DNA of 64,000 nucleotides from Enterobacter sp. BIGb0383 (lineage in GTDB: Bacteria; Pseudomonadota; Gammaproteobacteria; Enterobacterales; Enterobacteriaceae). A program made the translations under genes and the position numbers. Each line of letters begins with the position of its first letter. Position 1 is the stretch's first letter. Positions 30,608 to 39,137 of the stretch are shown here, piece after piece. Where the stretch lies: assembly GCF_003751845.1 (NCBI RefSeq), contig NZ_RJKQ01000001.1, positions 1,054,001 through 1,118,000 of the forward strand. Direction: 5' to 3'. Below the pieces are notes generated by a model that saw only the letters and a program-made list of their open reading frames with translations, was not told the DNA's origin and did not search any database.

Positions 30608-32392
30608 ATGGACCCTTCTATCGCCCCGGTCTCAAAGACGGACATCCATTGCCAACAGCTGGAATTTGATGACGCCGTTCGGTTTTTAACGCCTGAAATG
30701 TTTAAGGCCACCACAGCCTCAGATACAGAGATGATCCAGGCCTGTGCTGACGCGGCAAAGGCGCGCCAGCTGCCGGTTATCGCCACGGGGGTTTATCATC
30801 TGGCCGGAGCCGTTACGCTGGATTCCCTGCAATGGCGCGGAGGTACGTTTAATGGCCCTGGGGCGATTGCGGCAACCATTCTCAGCTGTCATATATTCGA
30901 TATGACACTGAATGGAGTTTATCTGCATATGCTGGGCGGAGATTGCCGGGTCCGCAATAATGTTTTTAAAAACCAGAAGTTCACTGCCGCATTTTTTATC
31001 AGCGGAATGACAACCTCAGGAACACTGGATTGCACTGACAATGAATTTACAGCCTGTTACTTCGGAATATTGCAGCAAGCCAGCGGCGAAAAAATGCGGT
31101 ACGCACGTTTTTCCTGCAATAACATTCACGATATCCGAGGTGACGGCATTGAATTAAACGTTGTTAATTCACATTATGCTGATGGCCTGATCGTTGAAGG
31201 TAATCGAATTCATAATGTCGATGGCACGGGCGCGGGACAGTTTTGGGGGATCGGGATAGGTATCGCAGGAGCGGGGCCCTACGGCGTCAATGCTGACGAT
31301 TCGCAGTATGTTGCCAATTTCATTATTCGAAATAACCGTATCTCAGCGTGTCGCCAGTGTATCCACGTTGAAATGGGGCGGGATTTTGTTATTAGTGATA
31401 ATTACTGTAATCCGGATTCTACGAAATCTATTGGTAGCGGGTTGTACGTTGCTGGCGTCGCGGTATACGGTAGCAAACGATTTACAGTAGAAAATATAAC
31501 CGGGGAACCGTCGGGGACAGTCAACAGATTCATCCTGCTTGACTGGGGAGTCAATAATAATACCTATGCCGGACCTCCGCAGAATTTCTCGCTCAGAAAT
31601 ATTGCCACAATGAATGGTGATATTGAGATCGCCACCAGTGGAGCGAATGACTGGACGAATTCCACGATTGTTGCAAATTGCCGCTGTCAGATTTTTAAAT
31701 GGCGGGGGCTACCGTCATCGTCCGTTTTCAGCACGATTTATGCCCGGCAGATTGACTGTATTGGTCAGCATGCCGCCAGCGAGGGGCCCGGGGGTGGTAA
31801 ATATGCGCGCTCGCATTACACATACTCAAACTGGAATAACGTGATTTGTCTCGATGACGTCAACATTAACGTGTCTGTCAGTAAAATGTATTGTGACCGG
31901 ATTGATGAGTCCGGCAACAATTTTTTTGTCCCCGCCGATGAAGAGGCTCCGGGGCGACGTGGGGCGCGTCTCAAACGCAACATCGAGCAGTATCTTCTGG
32001 AGGACGACCTGTTTCCCGGCGGCCGCGAGTTCCCGCAGGGGACCGTGCTGTATAAAAAATCGGGCGGGTATTTCCTGGTCACGACGGCCGGGGCATATAT
32101 CAAAACGACGGGAACCTATGTCGAGCACATTAAGGCGACCGCCGTCGGGCAGACATATATACAGTCGAATATGATCGTGTGGTCGGCCGGCTATGGCACG
32201 AAATCAGCGGGATGCCGGATCATTATTCCGGGTGCTGGTGGGGGCGGCGCAGATTTGAGGGCGACCATCATCAGAGCGACGTATGTTTTAAACGGCGCAT
32301 ATACCATAGATATTGATACACCGATTCTCACCGCGACGGCGGATATGACGATTATCAGCGCTGCTTATCCTGTTGAATTTGTAGAAGTTTAG
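30608..32392 (+). CDS. WcaM-like / tailspike-like right-handed beta-helix protein
   Basis: 594 aa, no signal peptide. Residues about 80-350 are beta-helix rungs (repeats such as LIVEGNRIHNV and FIIRNNRISACRQCIHVEMG). This part resembles E. coli WcaM of the colanic-acid cluster: GDGIELNVV, WGIGIGIAG, a CRQxIHVExGxxFVI block. The C-terminus (about 465-594) is a separate Gly/Thr-rich beta region resembling phage tailspike ends. It sits two bases after the OMP stop, so the two are probably co-transcribed. It could bind or cleave a surface polysaccharide of colanic type; I cannot assign a reaction. Base composition is more AT-rich than its neighbours, consistent with transfer. Confidence 0.75.
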   Translation: MDPSIAPVSKTDIHCQQLEFDDAVRFLTPEMFKATTASDTEMIQACADAAKARQLPVIATGVYHLAGAVTLDSLQWRGGTFNGPGAIAATILSCHIFDMTLNGVYLHMLGGDCRVRNNVFKNQKFTAAFFISGMTTSGTLDCTDNEFTACYFGILQQASGEKMRYARFSCNNIHDIRGDGIELNVVNSHYADGLIVEGNRIHNVDGTGAGQFWGIGIGIAGAGPYGVNADDSQYVANFIIRNNRISACRQCIHVEMGRDFVISDNYCNPDSTKSIGSGLYVAGVAVYGSKRFTVENITGEPSGTVNRFILLDWGVNNNTYAGPPQNFSLRNIATMNGDIEIATSGANDWTNSTIVANCRCQIFKWRGLPSSSVFSTIYARQIDCIGQHAASEGPGGGKYARSHYTYSNWNNVICLDDVNINVSVSKMYCDRIDESGNNFFVPADEEAPGRRGARLKRNIEQYLLEDDLFPGGREFPQGTVLYKKSGGYFLVTTAGAYIKTTGTYVEHIKATAVGQTYIQSNMIVWSAGYGTKSAGCRIIIPGAGGGGADLRATIIRATYVLNGAYTIDIDTPILTATADMTIISAAYPVEFVEV

Positions 32393-32423
32393 TGGGTCAG
32401 CGTACTTAACGGTAAATTATCGC

Positions 32424-32445
32424 GGCCCCGGAAAAATCCGGGGCC
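32424..32445. terminator. Hairpin between convergent beta-helix and ABC genes
   Basis: Perfect 9-bp GC-rich stem GGCCCCGGA / TCCGGGGCC with an A4 loop. No T-run, so termination efficiency is uncertain. Confidence 0.5.
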
Positions 32446-32479
32446 GGAGTGGTAAACGAGGGAGAATCCCCCCGTATTC

Positions 32480-33283
32480 TTACTCCCGCATCAACAGCGG
32501 ATGGTGCCGACTCAACGGCTGCACCATCGGCAGACCAGCCCTGTCATGCAGGATCTCCAGCGCCACATCATAGGTTTGCGCCAGCAAATCACGGGTGACG
32601 ATATCCCCCGGCGCACCGCTGGCTTTCAGCGCCCCATCGGCAAAGATCAGCAGGTTGTCGGCATACTGGCAGGCCAGATTGAGATCGTGCAGCACGATCA
32701 CCGTCACCAGACCACGGGCGCGGGTCTGCTCGCGAACCAGGTCTAGCATCGCTATCTGATGGCGAAGATCCAGGGCACTGACCGGCTCATCCAGCAGCAT
32801 CATTCTGGCATTACGCATCAATACCTGTGCAAAGAGCGCCATCTGCCGCTGCCCGCCGCTCAGGCTGGTGATATCCCGGTGCGCAAGCTCCGCAATCCCC
32901 GCGGCCTGCAGGCAGGCCATCGCCTGCTCCAGAATCGAAGGATCGATATGCAGCGTCAGGGCATCGAGTCCGCCGAGCACGACAATTTCCAGTACGCTTA
33001 GCGAGATATCAATCGTGGTGTCCTGCGGCATATAGGCAATATCCTGCCGCCAGCGCTGTAACTCCCGGGAGCGATGATGGCCGGGATTCAGTCTTCGTTC
33101 ATGCCACTGCACGCTGCCCGCCGTAAAGGCATGATCGGCAAACAGAGTACGTAGCAGGGTCGATTTTCCCGTGCCGTTCGGGCCGATAATCACATGCATC
33201 TGCCCTGCGGCGAGGGTGGCGTTGATCCCCGCCATAATGGTCTGCTGGCCGTGGGCCATACTGAGGTCGGTTATCGTTAACAT
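32480..33283 (-). CDS. Iron-complex ABC transporter ATP-binding protein
   Basis: 267 aa from ATG 33283 (MLTITDLSMAHGQQTIMAGI), overlapping the permease stop. Walker A VIIGPNGTGKSTLLR, signature LSGGQRQMA, Walker B MMLLDEPVSALD, switch His in VIVLHDLNLACQYAD. FepC/FhuC type. Third gene of a binding protein-permease-ATPase operon. Confidence 0.93.
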   Translation of the reverse strand: MLTITDLSMAHGQQTIMAGINATLAAGQMHVIIGPNGTGKSTLLRTLFADHAFTAGSVQWHERRLNPGHHRSRELQRWRQDIAYMPQDTTIDISLSVLEIVVLGGLDALTLHIDPSILEQAMACLQAAGIAELAHRDITSLSGGQRQMALFAQVLMRNARMMLLDEPVSALDLRHQIAMLDLVREQTRARGLVTVIVLHDLNLACQYADNLLIFADGALKASGAPGDIVTRDLLAQTYDVALEILHDRAGLPMVQPLSRHHPLLMRE

Positions 33284-34338
33284 TATTTCGCTCGCCTCCG
33301 TGGGGAGAAGATCAGCCACAGCAGGAATGGCACCCCCACAATCGCGGTGACAATGCCAACCGGGAACAGGGAGCCGGGAATAATGGATTTCGACATCACC
33401 GAGGCGGCGGAGAGCATCAGCGCCCCGCTGAGCATCGACATGGGCAAATAGAACCGCTGATCTTCACCGACGCTAACGCGTGCCAGATGCGGCGCGACCA
33501 GGCCAATAAAGCCAATCACCCCGACAAAACTGGTGGCGGTCGCGGTCATCACGGCGACAATCACCAGCACCTTGATCCGCAGGCGTCGAACGTTAACCCC
33601 GAGACTGGCGGCACGCATTTCACCCATCCGCAGGGCCGCCAGTTTCCAGGAGTCCAGCCACAGCAAAATGCAGCAGATCACCGTCACCACGAAGGTCACC
33701 GCCAGCGTGGTCCAGGTGGTTTTGCTCAGGCTGCCAAACAGCCAGAACAGAATTTGCTGGGACAACTCAGGCGAGGCAATAAACTGGATCAGGGAAATCA
33801 GCGACTGGAAGAGAAACAACAGCGCAATCCCGCCGAGAATAATCGACTCGATATTCATCCGCCGCATGGACGCGAGGAAAAAGAGAAAAGCTGCGGCGAT
33901 CATCGAAAAGACAAACGCGCCCAGCGGAACGGCAATCAGATCGTGTAGCCCCAGTCCGCCCAGGGCCAGCATCGCCGCCGCGCCAAATCCTGCTGCGGCG
34001 GCCATCCCCAGGGTATAAGGGCTGGCCATCGGGTTATTCAACAGGGTCTGCATCTGGGCACCGCCCGCGCCGAGGGAGGCGCCAACCACCAGCGCCATCA
34101 GGGCGATGGGCAGGCGCAGCCCGCGCACGATAGCGTCGGTCATCGACTCCCTTTCGCCGTAATCCAGCAGGGAGCGCAGCACCTCCAGCGGCGACAGCAG
34201 CGAAGGCCCGGTGGCCACATCAAGAATAAAGCTGAGCAGCGTCAGCAGCGTAAAAAAGACCAGCCACTGCCACCGACGGCGCTCGCGAAGGCGAAACCGG
34301 GTGATGGCCTGCTGGCTGTCGTTTACATGAACAGTCAT
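33283..34338 (-). CDS. FecCD-family iron-complex ABC permease
   Basis: 351 aa. About ten TM helices. Family motifs RLPIALMALVVGASLGAGGA and MQTLLNNPMASPYTLGMAAA; ASLGVNVRRLRIK coupling region; GVIGFIGLVAPHLAR. Probably a homodimer, since only one permease gene is present. It starts 12 bases after the terminator that follows the binding protein gene. Confidence 0.94.
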   Translation of the reverse strand: MTVHVNDSQQAITRFRLRERRRWQWLVFFTLLTLLSFILDVATGPSLLSPLEVLRSLLDYGERESMTDAIVRGLRLPIALMALVVGASLGAGGAQMQTLLNNPMASPYTLGMAAAAGFGAAAMLALGGLGLHDLIAVPLGAFVFSMIAAAFLFFLASMRRMNIESIILGGIALLFLFQSLISLIQFIASPELSQQILFWLFGSLSKTTWTTLAVTFVVTVICCILLWLDSWKLAALRMGEMRAASLGVNVRRLRIKVLVIVAVMTATATSFVGVIGFIGLVAPHLARVSVGEDQRFYLPMSMLSGALMLSAASVMSKSIIPGSLFPVGIVTAIVGVPFLLWLIFSPRRRAK

Positions 34339-34350
34339 AGGATATCCACA

Positions 34351-34376
34351 AAAAACGGGAGCCCGTGGGCTCCCGT
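34351..34376 (-). terminator. Intrinsic terminator inside the iron transporter operon
   Basis: 10-bp perfect stem ACGGGAGCCC / GGGCTCCCGT followed on the minus strand by TTTTTT. It lies between the binding-protein and permease genes and would make the binding protein more abundant than the membrane parts. Confidence 0.85.
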
Positions 34377-34393
34377 CTGATACATCGATAGCG

Positions 34394-35491
34394 TTATTTT
34401 ACCGAAACGGCAAAGGTGCCCTGCGGCTTAACCGGCAGATACTTCGCGTAGTAGTTCAGGTAGTTAGCGACCGGATCCATATCGGTAAACTGCGCCGGAT
34501 AGAGCTGCTTCGCGATGTACTGGACCATAGCGAAGTCAGACAGAGTGCGGGAAGCGCCCTGATAGACACCATACAGGCGGTTCTTTTTGATAGCAGGCAG
34601 CTCGCTCCAGCCCTGGCGACCGGCAAAGGCAGCCAGCTTCGTGCGCGCCTCGGCTTCGGCGACGCCCTGACCCATCGGCAGCGCGGTGGCCGCTTTATTG
34701 TTCTCACGGCCGGAAATCAGGATCACATCCGGCTTAGAGGCCAGCACCTGTTCAGGGTTAATCGGCCCCCACCACTCCACGAACGGCGCTGCGATGTTGT
34801 CTCCGCCCGCAGCGGCGATCATCGCGCCCCACATATTTTTACCGTAGGTGAAGGAGTATTCCGCCGGACCTTTATTGCCGAATTCAACGTAGACCTTCGG
34901 TTTAGCCGCCTTAGCGTCGGCCACGCGACGGGTGACATCCGCCATGGCGTTAGCATAGAAATCGGCCAGTTCGTCGGCGCGCTTCTGCTGGCCCGTCAGG
35001 GTGCCCAGCAAGCGCGTTGACGCCGTATGGCGGGCTACCGTCTGTTCGTTATAGTCCACGACCACAACCGGAATGCCCTCTTTCTCAATACGCTGTGCAT
35101 CAAGGCCCAGAGCCTTATACTGCCAGTCGGCCAGCACCACCAGGTCCGGCTTCAGGCTGAGGACTTTTTCCACGGAGAAGGTCTGCGCTTCCACTTCTCC
35201 GACGTCAGGAATGCTGTTCAGGGACGGACGATGCTTAAGATACATTTCCCAGTTGGCAGGCACCCAGCCCTCCCAGGCCTCGCGGGAAATGCCGACCACC
35301 GAATCAAACGCTTTCTCAGTCCCCACGGCCAGATAATCTTCGAAGTAGAAGCCCAGCACCACGCGTTTCGCGGGTAGATCGACCTTCACTTCACGACCAA
35401 TCACATCGGTAATGGTTTTCACTTCTGCCTGAGCCGACAGGCTCGCCATCACCAGAACACTTAACCCTAATGCCTGCGCAAGTTTACGCAT
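34394..35491 (-). CDS. Periplasmic iron-complex binding protein
   Basis: 365 aa. Signal peptide (LGLSVLVMASLSAQA, cleavage before EVKTITD), then the FecB/TroA-like fold: ITDVIGREVKVDLPAKRVV, LSLKPDLVVLADWQYKALGL, KPKVYVEFGNKG and VLASKPDVILISGREN. Binds an iron chelate for the downstream permease. The operon has no adjacent TonB receptor; the exact siderophore is not evident. A Fur box lies upstream. Confidence 0.92.
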   Translation of the reverse strand: MRKLAQALGLSVLVMASLSAQAEVKTITDVIGREVKVDLPAKRVVLGFYFEDYLAVGTEKAFDSVVGISREAWEGWVPANWEMYLKHRPSLNSIPDVGEVEAQTFSVEKVLSLKPDLVVLADWQYKALGLDAQRIEKEGIPVVVVDYNEQTVARHTASTRLLGTLTGQQKRADELADFYANAMADVTRRVADAKAAKPKVYVEFGNKGPAEYSFTYGKNMWGAMIAAAGGDNIAAPFVEWWGPINPEQVLASKPDVILISGRENNKAATALPMGQGVAEAEARTKLAAFAGRQGWSELPAIKKNRLYGVYQGASRTLSDFAMVQYIAKQLYPAQFTDMDPVANYLNYYAKYLPVKPQGTFAVSVK

Positions 35492-35550
35492 GTTGCCCCT
35501 ACCCTTTATGTAACTATCACGATTATTTATTATTTGAAATCTATAAAAAC

Positions 35551-35569
35551 GTGAATGATTATCATTTAA
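35551..35569 (-). promoter_or_regulatory. Fur box upstream of the iron transporter operon
   Basis: GTGAATGATTATCATTTAA (plus-strand reading) contains the central ATGATTATCATT of the 19-bp Fur consensus. It lies 60-78 bases upstream of the binding-protein start, supporting iron repression. Confidence 0.85.
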
Positions 35570-35626
35570 TTTTAAAGAAAAGCAATAGGGGCCGCAGGTG
35601 ATATTTTTTAAGGAACTCCGTAAGCA

Positions 35627-37402
35627 TTAGCCTCCGACAAGATCGTACTTTTTAATTTTTCGATACAGCGTGGCGATACCAATCCCCAGCTCATCCGCCG
35701 CCTGTTTTTTATTACTGTATCGGGTAAGCGCATCGCGAATCATCTGTCTCTCCATCTCTTCCAGGGCCGTGACGCTCTCTTCCTGAGGCTCCGACGCGGC
35801 GAAGAATTCCGGCGGTGCCTGCACCATCACTTTGCTGCGGCTAACTAAATTCGGCGGCAGTAGCGTCATGTCGATAATTTCACCGGACGGCACAACGTTA
35901 ACCAGATACTCCATCAAATTACTCAGCTCGCGAATATTTCCAGGCCAGCGGTAGCGCCTGAGAAACGCAATAACCTCAGGGGAAACGCCGGGATAGACCA
36001 GGTCGAGACGACGGGTATGCAGATGCAAAAAGTAGTGGATCAGCAGTTCAATATCCTCCCCACGCTCGCGCAGCGGCGGCAGCCTTAGCGGGATCACGTT
36101 GAGGCGATAGTAGAGATCTTCCCGGAATTTACCGTCGGCAATGTACTGCTCAAGATTCTGATTCGTCGCCGAAATAATGCGGATATCGACGGGTATCGGG
36201 CTGCTGGCACCGACGGGCTGGATTTCACGCGATTCGATAACCCGCAGCAGCTTGGCCTGGAGGGTTATCGGCATATCGCCTATCTCATCAAGAAATAGCG
36301 TGCCCTGATTTGCGGCCTGAACCAGACCGGTTTTCCCGCTCGTCGACGCCCCGGTGAAAGCGCCCTTCACGTAGCCAAAAAGTTCGCTTTCCAGCAGTTG
36401 TTCCGGGATTGCCGCGCAGTTAATCGCGATAAAAGGCTTTGCATGGCGGTCGCTGAGCTTATGAATGGACCGGGCAACCACCTCTTTACCGGTTCCACTC
36501 TCTCCGGCGATCAGGATGCTGGACGGGCCTGGCGCCACCCGGCTAATGAGCTTTTTCAGCTGGCGCATCGGATGGCATTCGCCGATCATCGCCTCAATTT
36601 GCGGGCCCTCCTGGACGGTACTCAGGCCTGCGGATGAGTGCGACTGGTGAAAGGCCATTAAAAAAAGCCACTGATCCTGAACCGCATGCAGCTGCCCGAT
36701 AATCAGCGTTTTTTTATCATCGACGGTGATCACATGCTGCATATGACCCTGTTTAAAATTATCTTCAAAGGTCAACGGCTGGAAATGAAGCGTTTTGCCC
36801 AGCATCCCACCACGGGTGGCGGCCATTATTTTCAGCGCGACCGGGTTGGCAAATTTAACCTTTTGGTCCTGACCGACCACCAGCACACCCTGATCCATAT
36901 TTTCTATTGTGGTTAAAAATATTTTGTGAATACTGTCGCCACCGCTCTGGTTCTGCAAAAAGCGTGAAACAAATATGTTAGAAACATGGCAAACATAGTC
37001 AGAGAATTCCTGGATGTTATCATTAATACGTTCCTGCTGTTCGCGGGTAACGGCAACGAGGCTAATCACCCCAACGCAGCTACCCTGATAGATGACAGGC
37101 GTACCAATAAAGGCTTTCTCTTTACACTCTTCTTTATTAATACAGTCTTCACACAGAGGATCGAAACGCGAATGCGTAACGACTTTCTCCTTTTTTGTTT
37201 CTATGATGTAGCGCAAAAGTCTGGAATTTGTATTTAACTTGCGCCCAAGCTGCTTGCTGAATAGCCCGGTTCCGGCCACCCGGCACAGGGTGTTATCCAC
37301 TATCTCTACCTCCAGCTGGAGCACACTGGAAAGCATCCTTGCAAACTTCTGAATGGTAATCTGATTCTGCATTAGCACAGAGGGTGTCGGGGACGGGATC
37401 AT
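35627..37402 (-). CDS. ygeV: Sigma-54-dependent activator YgeV
   Basis: 591 aa. GAF-like N-terminal domain (about 10-150) with a Cys cluster CEDCINKEEC (CX2CX5C), PAS domain (about 165-265), AAA+ domain with Walker A AGESGTGKE, the sigma-54 loop GAFTGAST and Walker B TLFLDEIGD, and a C-terminal Fis-type HTH (NKKQAADELGIGIATLYRKI). Length and neighbourhood match E. coli YgeV next to ygeW. Inference: it activates the sigma-54 promoters found in this locus in response to purines, and the Cys cluster could bind metal or an Fe-S centre and sense redox state. Divergent from ygeW. Confidence 0.92.
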   Translation of the reverse strand: MIPSPTPSVLMQNQITIQKFARMLSSVLQLEVEIVDNTLCRVAGTGLFSKQLGRKLNTNSRLLRYIIETKKEKVVTHSRFDPLCEDCINKEECKEKAFIGTPVIYQGSCVGVISLVAVTREQQERINDNIQEFSDYVCHVSNIFVSRFLQNQSGGDSIHKIFLTTIENMDQGVLVVGQDQKVKFANPVALKIMAATRGGMLGKTLHFQPLTFEDNFKQGHMQHVITVDDKKTLIIGQLHAVQDQWLFLMAFHQSHSSAGLSTVQEGPQIEAMIGECHPMRQLKKLISRVAPGPSSILIAGESGTGKEVVARSIHKLSDRHAKPFIAINCAAIPEQLLESELFGYVKGAFTGASTSGKTGLVQAANQGTLFLDEIGDMPITLQAKLLRVIESREIQPVGASSPIPVDIRIISATNQNLEQYIADGKFREDLYYRLNVIPLRLPPLRERGEDIELLIHYFLHLHTRRLDLVYPGVSPEVIAFLRRYRWPGNIRELSNLMEYLVNVVPSGEIIDMTLLPPNLVSRSKVMVQAPPEFFAASEPQEESVTALEEMERQMIRDALTRYSNKKQAADELGIGIATLYRKIKKYDLVGG

Positions 37403-37562
37403 AATCGGCCTCTTTAAATTACACAGCGAAGAACATACCAGTAAGCATCAGATTTATTTCCTTTCCATAATGATATCACTCAGCCCCACCGTAATCGGTG
37501 ATAAAGATGATGCCCTTACCTACCCCTTAGCGAAAATATGCGATAGCCATCGCACTTCCCTA

Positions 37563-37600
37563 TCAATATGATAATTTCGGCCGCATAATTATCATATTGA
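37563..37600. repeat. 38-bp inverted repeat, putative activator binding site
   Basis: Perfect 14-bp arms TCAATATGATAATT (37563-37576) and AATTATCATATTGA (37587-37600) around a 10-base spacer, centred about 195 bases upstream of the -24 element of ygeW: a normal enhancer distance. A related half (CATTATCATTGTGA) occurs upstream of the ygfK promoter. Confidence 0.65.
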
Positions 37601-37774
37601 AGAGAGATAAAACGATAATCAGTCTATTTCTCATCATCCAGAGCCCACTTCCCTGAAAAATATCTCTTGTCGCATAAAATTTCTGTCTGAACCCCACCTC
37701 GTGTTGATTTAGTTCGTGACAAAGCTCTCATATTTATCGCCATTGGATGTACTTCCTCTCGCCGAAAAAGGAAC

Positions 37775-37790
37775 TGGCACACTTATTGTT
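37775..37790 (+). promoter_or_regulatory. Sigma-54 promoter of ygeW-ygeX-ygeY-hyuA-yqeA
   Basis: TGGCACA-CTTA-TTGTT against consensus TGGCACG-N4-TTGCW: the -24 GG is exact and the -12 is GT instead of GC. About 85 bases before the ygeW ATG after the expected start point. Confidence 0.85.
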
Positions 37791-37886
37791 AGTCATTCTT
37801 CAGCGCTGGCAGTCGCTATTCCGGCACTCCACCTACCCGACCGCACAGCCATCAAAAAGCCCGTCATTCACGACCAGGATCTAATA

Positions 37887-39074
37887 ATGAAAACTGTTAA
37901 CGAACTGATTAAGGATATCAATAACCTCGACTCTCATCTCAGCGAGAAAGATTTTTTGCTGACGTGGGAGCAATCACCGGATGAGCTGAAACAGGTATTG
38001 GATGTCGCGGCAGCCCTGAAAACGCTACGGGCTGAAAACATTGCCACCAACGTCTTTAACAGCGGTCTGGGGATTTCGGTTTTCCGCGATAACTCAACCC
38101 GCACCCGCTTCTCTTATGCGTCTGCCCTGAATCTTTTGGGCCTTGCCCAGCAAGACCTTGATGAAGGGAAATCACAGATTGCCCACGGCGAAACGGTGCG
38201 TGAAACCGCCAATATGATCGCCTTCTGCGCTGACGCCATCGGCATTCGCGATGATATGTACCTCGGCGCGGGCAATGCCTATATGCGTGAAGTGGGCGAG
38301 GCGCTGGACGACGGGCATAAGCAGGGTGTATTGCCCCAGCGCCCGGCCCTGATCAACCTGCAGTGTGATATTGACCACCCGACACAGTCGATGGCCGACC
38401 TTGCCTGGCTGCGCGAGCACTTTGGCTCGCTGGAAAACCTGAAGGGCAAAAAGATTGCCATGACCTGGGCCTACTCACCAAGCTACGGCAAGCCGCTCTC
38501 CGTACCGCAGGGCATTATCGGCCTGATGACGCGCTTCGGGATGGACGTCACCCTGGCACATCCGGAAGGCTACGACCTGATCCCGGACGTGATTGAAGTA
38601 GCGAAGAACAACGCAAAAGCGAGCGGCGGTAGCTTCCGTCAGGTCAACACCATGGAAGAGGCGTTCCAGGACGCAGACATTGTCTATCCGAAGTCCTGGG
38701 CACCGTACAAAGTCATGGAAAAACGCACCGAACTGCTGCGTGCCGAGGATCGAGAGGGTCTGAAAGCGCTGGAAAAAGCATGCCTGGCGCAAAACGCGAA
38801 ACATACGGACTGGCACTGCACCGAAGCGATGATGCAGGAGACCCGCGACGGCGAAGCCCTGTACATGCACTGTCTGCCCGCGGATATCACGGGCGTCTCC
38901 TGCGAAGAGGGCGAGGTCGCCGAAAGCGTATTCGAGAAATACCGTATTGCGACCTACAAAGAAGCCAGCTGGAAGCCCTACATCATCGCCGCGATGATTA
39001 TGTGCCGCAAATACGCGAAACCGGGCCAGGTGCTGGAACAGCTGCTTAAGGAAGCACAGAAACGTATCAAGTAA
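37887..39074 (+). CDS. ygeW: YgeW carbamoyltransferase-family protein
   Basis: 395 aa from ATG 37887 (MKTVNELIKDINNLDSHLSE), matching E. coli YgeW; the open frame from 37716 covers the promoter. Aspartate/ornithine carbamoyltransferase fold: carbamoyl-phosphate loop FRDNSTRTRFSYASAL, second-domain motif MTWAYSPSYGKPLSVPQG and MHCLPADITG. It belongs to the gene set shown to support anaerobic urate breakdown in gut bacteria; probably handles a ureido or oxamate-type intermediate that feeds carbamoyl phosphate to the carbamate kinase YqeA. The exact substrate is not settled here. Confidence 0.94.
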   Translation: MKTVNELIKDINNLDSHLSEKDFLLTWEQSPDELKQVLDVAAALKTLRAENIATNVFNSGLGISVFRDNSTRTRFSYASALNLLGLAQQDLDEGKSQIAHGETVRETANMIAFCADAIGIRDDMYLGAGNAYMREVGEALDDGHKQGVLPQRPALINLQCDIDHPTQSMADLAWLREHFGSLENLKGKKIAMTWAYSPSYGKPLSVPQGIIGLMTRFGMDVTLAHPEGYDLIPDVIEVAKNNAKASGGSFRQVNTMEEAFQDADIVYPKSWAPYKVMEKRTELLRAEDREGLKALEKACLAQNAKHTDWHCTEAMMQETRDGEALYMHCLPADITGVSCEEGEVAESVFEKYRIATYKEASWKPYIIAAMIMCRKYAKPGQVLEQLLKEAQKRIK

Positions 39075-39083
39075 TCTCCCCGC

Positions 39084-39103
39084 GGCTGGCCTGCGGGCCA
39101 GCC
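39084..39103 (+). other. Intercistronic hairpin between ygeW and ygeX
   Basis: Perfect 8-bp GC stem GGCTGGCC / GGCCAGCC with a TGCG loop and no T-run. Likely an mRNA processing or stability element rather than a terminator. Confidence 0.5.
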
Positions 39104-39137
39104 CCTCTGCTCTTATCATGACGAATAAGGATCGAGT

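Larger units (their letters stand above)
37403..37886. promoter_or_regulatory. ygeV-ygeW divergent control region
   Basis: 484 bases, AT-rich. It contains inverted repeats CACCG-TAAT-CGGTG (37487-37500), TGCGAT-AGCC-ATCGCA (37539-37554) and a long 14-bp-arm repeat (37563-37600), all upstream of the ygeW sigma-54 promoter at 37775-37790. These are candidate enhancer sites for YgeV. The open frame from 37716 runs through the promoter and is not coding. Confidence 0.7.

Noticed and set aside
37716..37886. Longer N-terminus for YgeW
   Set aside because: It spans the sigma-54 promoter and leader; homologous YgeW starts at MKTVNEL.
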